This document shows, piece after piece, positions 1 through 7,423 of a DNA stretch of 64,000 bases. The notes below the pieces were generated by a model. The model did not search any database. It saw only the letters and a list, made by a program, of their open reading frames with translations, and was not told where the DNA came from. How positions within the stretch are numbered: the first letter of the stretch is position 1; the number at the start of each line of letters is the position of its first letter. A program made the position numbers and the translations under genes. Location: assembly GCF_900188335.1 (NCBI RefSeq), contig NZ_FZOY01000003.1:1-64000 (forward strand). The letters are read 5' to 3'. Source of the DNA: Tropicimonas sediminicola. Its GTDB lineage: Bacteria; Pseudomonadota; Alphaproteobacteria; Rhodobacterales; Rhodobacteraceae.

Positions 1-39
1 ACCCACACTCCGGCCTGAAATGGCGCTCGCCCCGCGAGT

Positions 40-417
40 TCATAAGGGCCCAAACCGAAACCGCGTAGGTGTCCGGTCAAATGGGGGCAAGTTCAGTGAA
101 TGACCATCACGAGCCAGCCTCACAATAGTTTCAAGATAACCGAGCCGTTCAAAGCTAGGCATAGAATATAGACGCTCTGCCATCCGAGCAGCCAATTCAA
201 ATTTCTCATATTGTTGTCTCGCTTTCGTTGTGCTTGCGGATGCGTTCTCCGGCTTGCTGCGCCGTTGGTTTCTTTTCGAGTGGGTATAACGACACTTCGG
301 AGAACAGTAGGTTTTGTTGGAGCGATATGGGAACAACGCTCCACAGTTCGGGCAAAGGGATTGGGACGGTGGTGAAGTCTTCTCCACCCCCGCACGGTCG
401 ATTTGATGGTCTTTCAT
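40..417 (-). CDS. Small zinc-finger protein, hypothetical
   Basis: A 125-residue protein. Residues ~22-42 carry two CxxC/CxxxC pairs (CPNCG, then YCSPKC), the pattern of a treble-clef or zinc-ribbon finger. A basic stretch (SKRNQRRSK) follows, and the C-terminal half looks helical. This suggests a nucleic-acid-binding protein of a mobile element, but I recognise no family. The ATG has only a weak Shine-Dalgarno sequence. It lies in the AT-richer segment left of the integrase. A plus-strand reading frame over the same bases lacks any domain-like composition, so I prefer this strand. Confidence 0.55.
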   Translation of the reverse strand: MKDHQIDRAGVEKTSPPSQSLCPNCGALFPYRSNKTYCSPKCRYTHSKRNQRRSKPENASASTTKARQQYEKFELAARMAERLYSMPSFERLGYLETIVRLARDGHSLNLPPFDRTPTRFRFGPL

Positions 418-831
418 TAGATGATAGGAATTTAGAACCGATAGACGATAAGTTCACCTGGCTTGCTTACTGTAAGCCCGAGGGTTTTTGCTCGGGCGAC
501 AACTTGGTCTGCACTCGCGGCACGCATGGTGAACAGTCGATTGAGTTTGGTGGACCCTGTAGTTGGGTCTGTGATTTTCATGCTGGCTTCAAATACGGAC
601 ATTGGAACGCCTCCAAATGATCAGGCGATTTCCCGAATGTTCTGGGAAAGCTGAGTTGGTATGAAAAAGGGAGTGGATTGGCACGATAGCGCCAAGCGGT
701 AGGGTCAGAGTGGAATAGGAGCGTGCCTCGGGAATGCCCTGAGTGGGGCTGAGGTGCTTTGGGGTTGTTATGAGTGGTGTCCTGAAAAAGCCGAAGGACG
801 CCCTGGGACATGGTGAGTGCTAGACGAGATT

Positions 832-902
832 GGGTGTCTATTTTCCTAATGGGAAGTTTTCAGGGAAGTGCGGTGTTTGTACCTAATGCGAGGTTTTCAA
901 CC
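832..902 (+). repeat. 71-bp direct repeat, copy A
   Basis: This aligns without gaps to 953-1023. The central part around TTTTCAGGGAAGTGCGG and the following GTGTTTGTACCTAATGC are identical, and the flanks differ at scattered positions. Each copy contains the word CCTAATG twice, about 35 bp apart. Possible roles are integrase arm sites, iterons or a non-coding element; none can be chosen from sequence alone. Confidence 0.85.
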
Positions 903-952
903 GCTCCCGCTCAGCCCAACAAAACAAGGACTTTGGGTGCGCCAGTGCGCAC

Positions 953-1023
953 GGGCGTCTACTTACCTAATGGCAACTTTTCAGGGAAGTGCGGTGTTTG
1001 TACCTAATGCATAGTTATCAACC
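953..1023 (+). repeat. 71-bp direct repeat, copy B
   Basis: Partner of the repeat at 832-902, offset by 121 bp in the same orientation. Spelling differs mainly in the first 25 and last 12 bases, while the core is unchanged. Such conservation of the core against drifted edges hints at a selected binding site rather than a recent duplication. Confidence 0.85.
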
Positions 1024-1077
1024 CCGAGTCCCCCAGGTCACCTCAAGGCCAACCCAAGGTTCACCCCCGCTCCACCT

Positions 1078-1116
1078 AGACGCTCAGCCACCAAGCGTTC
1101 AGCCATCAAGCGGTTC
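1078..1116 (+). repeat. 15-bp repeat cluster 1 (CCRCNAGGCGYTCAG-like)
   Basis: Partial unit AGACGCTCAG, then CCACCAAGCGTTCAG, then a decayed CCATCAAGCGGTTC. The same unit recurs at 1288-1321 and 2469-2513, always inside the mobile element and not noticed elsewhere in the window. Confidence 0.6.
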
Positions 1117-1287
1117 TCTCTTGTTATGGGTGTCCACGCTTTTGGCGCTGGTCACTCAGCCGTTCGGCGGTCAACCCGTACAAGACCCTGACAGCCTCAA
1201 GGTTAACCCTCTGTAATCTCAAGGTTGACTGCGAGTGAACATAATCGAACTCGCTTGTTGTTGTCGTGTCGGAGAGGATCAGCCGAT

Positions 1288-1321
1288 AGACGCTCAGCCA
1301 CGAGGCGTTCAGCCCAATCGG
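1288..1321 (+). repeat. 15-bp repeat cluster 2
   Basis: AGACGCTCAG followed by CCACGAGGCGTTCAG and a decayed CCCAATCGG. The arrangement matches the cluster at 1078-1116, including the AGACGCTCAG lead-in. Confidence 0.6.
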
Positions 1322-1339
1322 ATCAGGCGACACAGAGAG

Positions 1340-1355
1340 CCCCCCCCCCCCCCCC
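1340..1355 (+). repeat. Run of 16 cytosines
   Basis: An uninterrupted poly-C tract in non-coding DNA of the mobile element. Such a tract is prone to slippage in replication and to base-calling error, so its length should be treated as approximate. Confidence 0.9.
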
Positions 1356-1521
1356 TGGCTTGTCTTCGCTGGCAGGGCCTAGGATGTTCGGTCGTGGTCG
1401 CTGGTTGGTTGGGGGTGGGCCTCAGGTGTGTTGGCTGTGGACCTAGGGTGCACCGGGGGAAGACCGACGCGCCCTGCGATATATACCTCTTCAGATTTTT
1501 TGTAGAAAATTCGGCCTAACT

Positions 1522-2259
1522 CTATAACTTGTCGATCACTTCCTGAAACCTCGGCATTGGAACGGAACCTACTTCGATCAGGATTGGAGTATCTATGTTT
1601 CCGTTGATCTCTGACTCCGACACCGGAATGCCCGCAGCCCTCAAGCTATCTGCAAGACAGATAAACTGTGGGGTTTTTTCGCCTATGTGCCCAATCATGA
1701 TTCCGTCATAGACTTGGCCACGATCATCCGTGAAAGGAAGCAAATGCAACACCTTCCAGCCAGCCCTCTCCAATAGGTTTTCGATCTTTTCGGAGAAACC
1801 TTGAGCTTCCCTCGATCGTGATCGAACAACGGTTACTGTGCTTGGTGGAGTCCTGGAAAGATTCATCAGAATAATGGACTGTTGAGTGTCCGTAAGTGTC
1901 CTCTGAGGGGGCGCGCTAGGTTCACGGTTGATAGTGTTATTCCCTCCGGATTGCCCAACCGTGATGATGCCATCGTTGTTAAGCACAGGCTTTCCAGAAG
2001 TGACCATTTGGTGCACTTCTTCCCTTCTGAAAAGGGCCACCAAGAGAGTGAAAATTAAGACTACAGCAACGCCAAGCCAAGGTAGAATTGGGTTCAGGTC
2101 AGAGAGGCAATCTTGCCCGCGTCCAGTTATCCATTGACAGAAATTCAGTTTGACCTCTTCTGGGGTCATTGTGAGCATTACCGTAATAGCAAGGGCCAAA
2201 ATTGTGGGCCCAATCCATGCAGCGAGCCTAAAGAAGGAACTAAAGATTCTCTTATGCAT
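1522..2259 (-). CDS. Two-helix membrane protein of the mobile element, unknown function
   Basis: A 245-residue protein if begun at the ATG at 2259; a TTG at 2319 would add 20 residues. Two hydrophobic segments (IGPTILALAITVMLTM and LPWLGVAVVLIFTLLVALF) anchor it. They are separated by a ~35-residue loop with two cysteines and followed by a soluble domain of about 150 residues. That domain holds a GQSGGNNT phrase, then an alpha/beta-like region ending in ILIEVGSVP. I do not recognise the family. Its place in an integrated element leaves cargo, sensing or defence roles open. No clear Shine-Dalgarno sequence is seen for either start. Confidence 0.6.
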   Translation of the reverse strand: MHKRIFSSFFRLAAWIGPTILALAITVMLTMTPEEVKLNFCQWITGRGQDCLSDLNPILPWLGVAVVLIFTLLVALFRREEVHQMVTSGKPVLNNDGIITVGQSGGNNTINREPSAPPQRTLTDTQQSIILMNLSRTPPSTVTVVRSRSREAQGFSEKIENLLERAGWKVLHLLPFTDDRGQVYDGIMIGHIGEKTPQFICLADSLRAAGIPVSESEINGNIDTPILIEVGSVPMPRFQEVIDKL

Positions 2260-2468
2260 TTTGTCAGAGTGCCTGTAATCCGACGATAGCCAAAGTGGAC
2301 GTGAAGCGTCAGTGGTCAATTGTTGATTAGTTCGTTCTGTTCAAGATGCGAAGCTCAAGGGACAAACACTTATACTCGTATGAAAGGGACCACCGGCGGA
2401 ATACCGATGGCCCCTCAGGTACTACCTCGGGTGCTCAGACAATCAACGGATAACTCCCGCGTGTCCAG

Positions 2469-2513
2469 CCGCTAGGCGCTCAGCCGCTATCCGCTCTGCC
2501 GCTAGGCGTCCAG
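2469..2513 (+). repeat. 15-bp repeat cluster 3, three tandem units
   Basis: CCGCTAGGCGCTCAG, CCGCTATCCGCTCTG and CCGCTAGGCGTCCAG in perfect 15-bp register. The third unit overlaps the stop codon and last codons of the 83-aa gene on the other strand. It is related to the degenerate clusters at 1078 and 1288. Confidence 0.75.
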
Positions 2514-2753
2514 GAGTTCTCCTGCGGGGTGCGCCTCGCCTGTTATCTCTTCGTAAGCCCACAGAGCATCGACCAACTGCTTCTCTAGGTCTTGCCTGTC
2601 GGTGGTTCCTGAGGCTCCGCCATCGTAGCCGACAGACCGGCTCAGGTGGGCGATGTGGTTGGACAGGCAGTCGTCGGCTTCGACCCTCATGTACAGAAGG
2701 CAGATGCGTTCATGGATGCTCTGAGCGATGGTGGTCTTGGCAATGCTGATCAT
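2502..2753 (-). CDS. 83-aa hypothetical protein
   Basis: A small soluble, acidic, probably helical protein with no family I recognise. The ATG at 2753 is preceded by GGAGAAC at suitable spacing, which supports expression. It lies 62 bp downstream of the integrase gene on the same strand, so it may be co-transcribed and could be a recombination-directionality or regulatory factor. That is a guess from position only. Its 3' end runs into a triple 15-bp repeat. Confidence 0.5.
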   Translation of the reverse strand: MISIAKTTIAQSIHERICLLYMRVEADDCLSNHIAHLSRSVGYDGGASGTTDRQDLEKQLVDALWAYEEITGEAHPAGELLDA

Positions 2754-2814
2754 GGTCGTTGTTCTCCAATGAAGAAGTATAAGAGCTCGTTGTTCTTGGG
2801 GATGGTCGGGGGAC

Positions 2815-4053
2815 TCAGGTGGAGACTTGGAGCGCCCCTCCTAGTTCCTCCATCAGTGCCCTGAAGGTCACCAAGACGATTTCCCTGAGGTCGCCATGCT
2901 TGGCGTAGACGTCCATTCCAATGTCGTCCTTATTGGAGTGACCAATCACGAGGTTCCTTGCCTCCTTGGCAACACCTGCGTTGATCAGGGCTGACACAGC
3001 GTTCCTCCTAAAGCTGTGCATGTCCCATGTTCCATCATGCTCGGGGTCCGCTTTCCTGGCAGCCTCCAAGGCTTTCCCGACATACCAATTTGCCTTTAGG
3101 TCGTAACCGCCCCTGCGAAGGCGTGGGAAGAGCATCCCCTTGTTTCGGTGATCGAGAGGCTCAGTGATGAGCGCGAAGCGGATTGTCTCCCTCAGGAGTT
3201 CCATGTCGCTGGCATCGACAATCATCACCACTCGATTGCCAGCGTCGGTCTTGGCCTCTCGGATATTCAACTCGATGTGGTCGCCTCTGTCTTCAATGTC
3301 GGACAGCAACAGGGAGCATACTTCGTTTAGCCGACAGCCGGTCGACCACAGCAGCCGAATGATAACCGTCATTTCGCGCCGGTACTTCATTCGGTCTGCC
3401 CCAGCGATATATGCGAGCAACCTCTCGGCCTCCGCTCGGGTTACCGGGCGTAGAACTCGCGGAGGTCTGTTGACCGTCTTCCGCTTGCCGGGGAGTTTTC
3501 GGTTCAACCCTGAGAAGGGGTTCTTCGCTTCCGGGTCAACGAGGCTCCAGTAGTCCAGGACCTTCCAGAATGAGGCGAGGCAGTTGGTGTAGGAAAGCAG
3601 GGTGCGCTCGCTGATCAGCTTGCCGGTCCGAGGGGAGGGCGTCTGCCGTAGGTGGTCGTAGAACCTCAGGGCCAACTCGCGGTTCAACTCAGAGACACCA
3701 ACGTTTCCCGACCAATTGATGAAGCGACCGAGATACCTCTGGTAGCGATAGCGGGTCGAAGGGCGGATTCCGTCAGCCAGTTGCAGCCAACGATGGGCTG
3801 CTTCCTTCACGGTCGTTTCCTTGTCGCCAGACGGGGGAGCCGTCATTGGCATAGGATTGCCGTTGAGAGCAGTCTTTCTGATTTCGTCCAGAACCATGTC
3901 CCGGCTGTAGACAGCATCGGTTAGGTTCTTGGTCTTCAGCGACCGAACGATTTCCTTTCGGCCCACGGTTGCCACGAGTTCCTGAGGCACAGTGTACCGC
4001 ACGAAAAACGTCTCGCCGCGCTTGAACAGATATTGGGGAAGAGGGCTTACCAT
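2815..4053 (-). CDS. Tyrosine-type site-specific integrase
   Basis: A 412-residue phage-type integrase that would catalyse integration and excision of the element. The N-terminus (YLFKRGETFFVRYTVP) resembles the short beta domain found in many proteobacterial integrases. A SAM-like core-binding domain follows, then the catalytic domain with the first Arg in STGCRLNEV, HSFRRNAV as the HxxR box, and the nucleophile Tyr in MDVYAKHGD. The ATG at 4053 is chosen because upstream codons run into the tRNA gene. It lies 58 bp from the 3' end of tRNA-Tyr on the same strand, the usual geometry for an integrase whose attachment site is the tRNA 3' end. The element therefore extends leftwards beyond the window. 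Confidence 0.93.
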   Translation of the reverse strand: MVSPLPQYLFKRGETFFVRYTVPQELVATVGRKEIVRSLKTKNLTDAVYSRDMVLDEIRKTALNGNPMPMTAPPSGDKETTVKEAAHRWLQLADGIRPSTRYRYQRYLGRFINWSGNVGVSELNRELALRFYDHLRQTPSPRTGKLISERTLLSYTNCLASFWKVLDYWSLVDPEAKNPFSGLNRKLPGKRKTVNRPPRVLRPVTRAEAERLLAYIAGADRMKYRREMTVIIRLLWSTGCRLNEVCSLLLSDIEDRGDHIELNIREAKTDAGNRVVMIVDASDMELLRETIRFALITEPLDHRNKGMLFPRLRRGGYDLKANWYVGKALEAARKADPEHDGTWDMHSFRRNAVSALINAGVAKEARNLVIGHSNKDDIGMDVYAKHGDLREIVLVTFRALMEELGGALQVST

Positions 4054-4111
4054 CTTTGTTAGGGTCCCAACCTTACAGTTTTTGGGGCCAACTAACGGAA
4101 AAGAATGAAGA

Positions 4112-4195
4112 TGGTGGGCGACCCTGGAATCGAACCAGGCATGGGTCTCCCCGGCGGAGTTACAGTCCGCTGCCGCACCTTGCAGCACGTCGCCC
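4112..4195 (-). tRNA. tRNA-Tyr (GTA)
   Basis: An 84-nt gene with CCA encoded. Acceptor GGGCGAC pairs with GTCGCCC, the anticodon stem GCGGA/TCCGC has loop CTGTAAC, and the T-arm is CCTGG/CCAGG with loop TTCGATT. A 14-nt variable region is as expected for a class II tRNA. The integrase gene follows directly, so this is the likely integration target. Confidence 0.95.
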
Positions 4196-4308
4196 GACGC
4201 CGGGCGGGAATAGCTTTGCGGCTGGGCGGGGTCAACCGGAAATTTTCGGTGGTGTGTGGAGATCCGAGCGGCGCTGTGACGGGTAGGGCGCGCGTCGTTT
4301 CCTGCACC

Positions 4309-4323
4309 TGATAATCGTTCTCA
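4309..4323 (+). promoter_or_regulatory. Fur/Mur-like box before troA
   Basis: TGATAATCGTTCTCA matches the 7-1-7 Fur-family palindrome TGATAAT-N-ATTATCA at most positions, with symmetrical TGA-AA and TT-TCA. It lies just upstream of the predicted -35 box. In alphaproteobacteria the manganese regulator Mur uses such boxes before sit/mnt-type importers, so Mn- or Fe-dependent repression is likely. Confidence 0.7.
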
Positions 4324-4329
4324 ATTTCG

Positions 4330-4359
4330 TTGACTTCTTGCGAACGAGTTTCATATACA
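4330..4359 (+). promoter_or_regulatory. Putative sigma-70 promoter of troABCD
   Basis: TTGACT (4330-4335) and TATACA (4354-4359) are separated by 18 bp. They lie 7 bp downstream of the Fur/Mur-like box and about 70 bp upstream of the troA start. Confidence 0.6.
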
Positions 4360-4426
4360 TGTTGCAACGTCGCCGCCCGGTGACCCGGCGCGGCGGGCGG
4401 CGGATCCTGTTTCGGAGAAGGTGGCC

Positions 4427-5392
4427 ATGCAAAGACGAACGCTGTTGGCAGCGATGGGGGCGAGCGCACTCGCCGGCGGGTTGATGCCCCGCGCGGGGTT
4501 GGCCGCGGCGCCGCTCGACGTCGTCGCAACCACGGGCATGATCGCCGACCTGGCGACGCGGGTCGGCGGCGATCTGGTCTCTGTCCGCGGTCTGATGGGG
4601 CCGGGTGTCGACCCGCATTCCTATCGCCAGACCCGCACCGACATCGTCGCCATGACGAAAGCCGATCTGGTCCTCTGGCATGGGCTCTATCTCGAAGCGC
4701 AGATGGAGGAATTCTTCCACAAGCTCGAAAGCCGGGGAAATGTTCTGGCCGTCGCGGATGCGCTGCCGCGGGATCTCCTGCTCAGCCACCCGGATTACGC
4801 CGACAAGTTCGATCCCCATGTCTGGATGGTTCCGGAGATCTGGGCGCAGGTCGTCCCGGTCGTGCGCGAGGCGCTGGCCGGCGTGCTGCCGGGGCAGGAG
4901 GCGGCTCTGGAGGCCAACGCGGAGGCCCTCGAGGCCGATATCGCCCAGCTCGACACCTATGCGCGCGACGTGCTCGCCACGGTGCCCGAGCAGAGCCGGG
5001 TTCTGGTGACGGCGCATGACGCCTTCAGCTATTTCGGCCGCGCGTACGGTTTCGAGGTTCTGGGAATCCAGGGGATCTCGACCGAGTCCGAGGCCGGGCT
5101 CAACCGGATCGGAGAGCTTGTGGATGTGCTGGTCGAACGCGAGGTTGCGGCGGTCTTTGGCGAAAGCTCGGTCTCCGACCGCAACATCCGCGCCCTGATC
5201 GAGGGGGCGGCGGCGCGCGGGCACGAGGTTCGGATCGGCGGGGAGCTCTTTTCCGACGCGATGGGCCAGCCGGACAGCTACGAGGGCACCTACATCGGCA
5301 TGATCGACCACAACGTGACCGTCATCGCGTCGGCGCTCGGAGGCACGGCCCCGGGGCGCGGCATGAACGGCAAGCTCTCTGCCGGGATCTGA
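4427..5392 (+). CDS. troA: TroA-type metal ABC transporter substrate-binding protein
   Basis: A 321-residue periplasmic binding protein that delivers Mn, Zn or Fe to the TroBCD importer. A twin-arginine-like signal (QRRTLLAAMGASALAGG) opens it. The four metal ligands of TroA are matched by His64 (DPHSY), His131 (DPHVW), His197 (TAHDAF) and Asp277 (LFSDAMG). His at the third position follows TroA rather than Glu-type PsaA. The ATG at 4427 sits 5 bp after GGAGAAGG; a GTG at 4421 is too close to that site. It is first gene of a four-gene operon behind a Fur/Mur-like box. The box favours Mn or Fe over Zn, but the fold alone cannot settle the metal. Confidence 0.92.
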   Translation: MQRRTLLAAMGASALAGGLMPRAGLAAAPLDVVATTGMIADLATRVGGDLVSVRGLMGPGVDPHSYRQTRTDIVAMTKADLVLWHGLYLEAQMEEFFHKLESRGNVLAVADALPRDLLLSHPDYADKFDPHVWMVPEIWAQVVPVVREALAGVLPGQEAALEANAEALEADIAQLDTYARDVLATVPEQSRVLVTAHDAFSYFGRAYGFEVLGIQGISTESEAGLNRIGELVDVLVEREVAAVFGESSVSDRNIRALIEGAAARGHEVRIGGELFSDAMGQPDSYEGTYIGMIDHNVTVIASALGGTAPGRGMNGKLSAGI

Positions 5393-5402
5393 GGACAAGG
5401 CC

Positions 5403-6212
5403 ATGGCGCATCTGGAACTCGCAACCGACCACGGCCAGCCCCTGCCGGACGACAGTGTATCGGAAAGCCCGCTGGCGATCCGCGGCCTGACCGTCTCCTA
5501 CGGCGAGAAGCCGGCGGTCTTCTCCGTCGACGCGACCTTCCGCGATGGCTCGATGACGGCGATCATCGGCCCGAACGGCGCAGGCAAGTCGACGCTCCTG
5601 AAGGCGGCGCTCGGGGTGATCCGACCGCTTTCGGGCGCGATCACGGTCTACGGCAAGCCTCTCAGGAACCAGCGGCACCGGATCGCCTATGTACCGCAAC
5701 GCGCCAGCGTGGATTGGGATTTCCCGACCCGCGTCCTCGATGTGGTGCTCATGGGCCTTTACCGGCAACTTGGGCTGCTCGGGCGGCTCAATGCGCAACA
5801 TCGGGCCCGGGCGCTGGACTGCCTCGACCGGGTCGGCATGGCCGACTTCGCCGAGCGCCAGATCGGCCAGCTCTCCGGCGGCCAGCAGCAGCGGGTGTTC
5901 CTGGCCAGGGCGCTGGCGCAGGATGCGGAGCTCTACCTGCTCGACGAGCCTTTCGCCGGCGTGGATGCCGCGACCGAGAAGGCGATCATCGACGTCCTGA
6001 AAACCCTCAATCGGCAGGGCAGGACGGTGGTGGCCGTGCATCATGACCTCGCAACCGTCACCGACTACTTCGACCGGGTCTTCCTGATCAACGTTCGCAA
6101 GGTGGCGGAAGGGGCGGTGGCAGATGCCTTCACCGCGGCCAACCTGCAGGCCGCCTACGGTGGCCGTCTTGCCACCGCGCAAATCGACGATCTCGAACTC
6201 GCGGCCCACTGA
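5403..6212 (+). CDS. troB: TroB-type metal ABC transporter ATPase
   Basis: A 269-residue ATP-binding subunit. Walker A GPNGAGKST lies at ~56-64, the signature LSGGQ at 157-161, Walker B LYLLDEP at ~177-183, and the switch histidine in AVHHD. It begins 10 bp after troA and ends 5 bp before the first permease, so co-translation is likely. An acidic N-terminal tail of ~24 residues precedes the ABC core. It powers metal import through the two downstream permeases. Confidence 0.92.
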   Translation: MAHLELATDHGQPLPDDSVSESPLAIRGLTVSYGEKPAVFSVDATFRDGSMTAIIGPNGAGKSTLLKAALGVIRPLSGAITVYGKPLRNQRHRIAYVPQRASVDWDFPTRVLDVVLMGLYRQLGLLGRLNAQHRARALDCLDRVGMADFAERQIGQLSGGQQQRVFLARALAQDAELYLLDEPFAGVDAATEKAIIDVLKTLNRQGRTVVAVHHDLATVTDYFDRVFLINVRKVAEGAVADAFTAANLQAAYGGRLATAQIDDLELAAH

Positions 6213-6217
6213 TCCCG

Positions 6218-7423
6218 ATGTTCCTCGAGGCGCTGACACTGCAATTGGGTTACAACGCGACCCTCGTCGCGGTCGGGGCTGCCTTGCTGGGCATTTCCGC
6301 TGGTGTCACCGGCACTTTCCTGTTCCTGCGCAAGCGGGCGTTGGTCGCCGATGCGATCAGCCACGCGACCCTGCCCGGCGTGGGCATCGCCTTCATCGCG
6401 ATGGTCGCTCTTGGCGGCGACGGGCGCAACCTGGCGGGGTTGATGCTCGGCTCGGCGCTCTCGGCCTGGATCGGCCTGCTCTGCGTGCAGGCGATCACGC
6501 GCCGCACGCGTCTGGCCGAGGATTCCGCGATCGGGGCCGTTCTGTCGGCCTTTTTCGGGTTCGGTGTCGTGCTGCTGACCGTGATCCAGAACATGCAGGC
6601 GGGGCGCCAGGCGGGGCTCGACGGGCTGCTGCTCGGCTCCACGGCGGGGATGCTGATGCAGGATGCGGTGATCATCGCCACCGGCGGGGCGCTGACGCTG
6701 GCGCTTGTCCTGCTGCTGCGCCGGCCGATGACGCTGGTGGCCTTCGATGCGGATTACGCGCGCTCCATCGGTGTCGATCCGGACCGGGTGGACCTGATGA
6801 CCATGGGCCTCGTTCTGGCGGTGACGGTGGTCGGCCTGAAGATCGTCGGGCTGATCCTGATCGTGGCGCTGCTGATCATTCCGCCGGTCACCGCGCGTTT
6901 CTGGACCGAGCGCAGCGAGCGCGTCGTGGCTTATGCGGGCGTCATCGGCGGGCTTTCGGGCTTCCTCGGGGCGGCGATCTCGGCTTCGGCCCCGGCGCTG
7001 CCGACAGGCCCGATCATCGTCCTCGTCTGCTTCGGGCTCTTCGTGATCTCGCTGTTCTTCGCGCCCGAGCGAGGCGTGCTTGCCGCCTATCTCCGCCACC
7101 GCCAGTTCCAGCGCAAGGTTCACATCCGGCAGGGGCTGCTGGCGCTCGCCCAGGGACAGCCGGTCTACGAGCCGCTGACTATCCGGCTTCTCGCCCGCGA
7201 GGGTCTGGCCCGCCCGGACGGCATCCCGACCGAGGCCGGCCGCGCCCGCGCAGCCCGCGCCCTGCGCGACGAGCACCGCTGGCAGGTGGTGCACCGATCG
7301 CCCGACTACGAGGAGGTCTCCAGCCTGCATGACGGACTGCGGGACATCGAGACCGTGTTGACCCCCGACCAGATCGCCGAGATCGACGACAGGATCGGCG
7401 GCCCGAGGGAGGTGCCGGCATGA
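6218..7423 (+). CDS. troC: TroC-type metal ABC permease with C-terminal winged-helix-like extension
   Basis: A 401-residue inner-membrane permease with about eight hydrophobic segments in the first ~290 residues. The family motif region DAISHATLPGVG is near residue 46. The last ~110 residues are soluble (RQFQRKVHIRQGLL onward, then ALRDEHRWQV, then LTPDQIAEID). They look like a winged-helix or DtxR-type domain, an extension known in TroC/MntB-type permeases but absent from the ~290-residue SitC form. A regulatory or metal-sensing role for the tail is inference. It overlaps the next gene by 4 bp. Confidence 0.88.
   Translation: MFLEALTLQLGYNATLVAVGAALLGISAGVTGTFLFLRKRALVADAISHATLPGVGIAFIAMVALGGDGRNLAGLMLGSALSAWIGLLCVQAITRRTRLAEDSAIGAVLSAFFGFGVVLLTVIQNMQAGRQAGLDGLLLGSTAGMLMQDAVIIATGGALTLALVLLLRRPMTLVAFDADYARSIGVDPDRVDLMTMGLVLAVTVVGLKIVGLILIVALLIIPPVTARFWTERSERVVAYAGVIGGLSGFLGAAISASAPALPTGPIIVLVCFGLFVISLFFAPERGVLAAYLRHRQFQRKVHIRQGLLALAQGQPVYEPLTIRLLAREGLARPDGIPTEAGRARAARALRDEHRWQVVHRSPDYEEVSSLHDGLRDIETVLTPDQIAEIDDRIGGPREVPA

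Larger units (their letters stand above)
418..1521. other. Gene-poor, repeat-rich stretch of the mobile element
   Basis: About 1.1 kb with no convincing gene: the open frames are short, lack ribosome binding sites and have low-complexity translations. It contains a pair of 71-bp direct repeats, two clusters of a 15-bp repeat, a run of 16 C and several copies of a TCAAGGTTRAC-like phrase near 1195-1230. Composition is clearly less GC-rich than the chromosome right of the tRNA-Tyr gene. It may hold recombination or replication sites of the element or decayed genes. Confidence 0.5.

Noticed and set aside
228-620. A plus-strand frame opposite the zinc-finger gene
   Set aside because: It has no recognisable domain, while the minus strand encodes clear CxxC finger motifs.
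1-4053. Second attachment site of the element inside the window
   Set aside because: I found no repeat of the tRNA-Tyr 3' end left of the integrase; the other end must lie outside.
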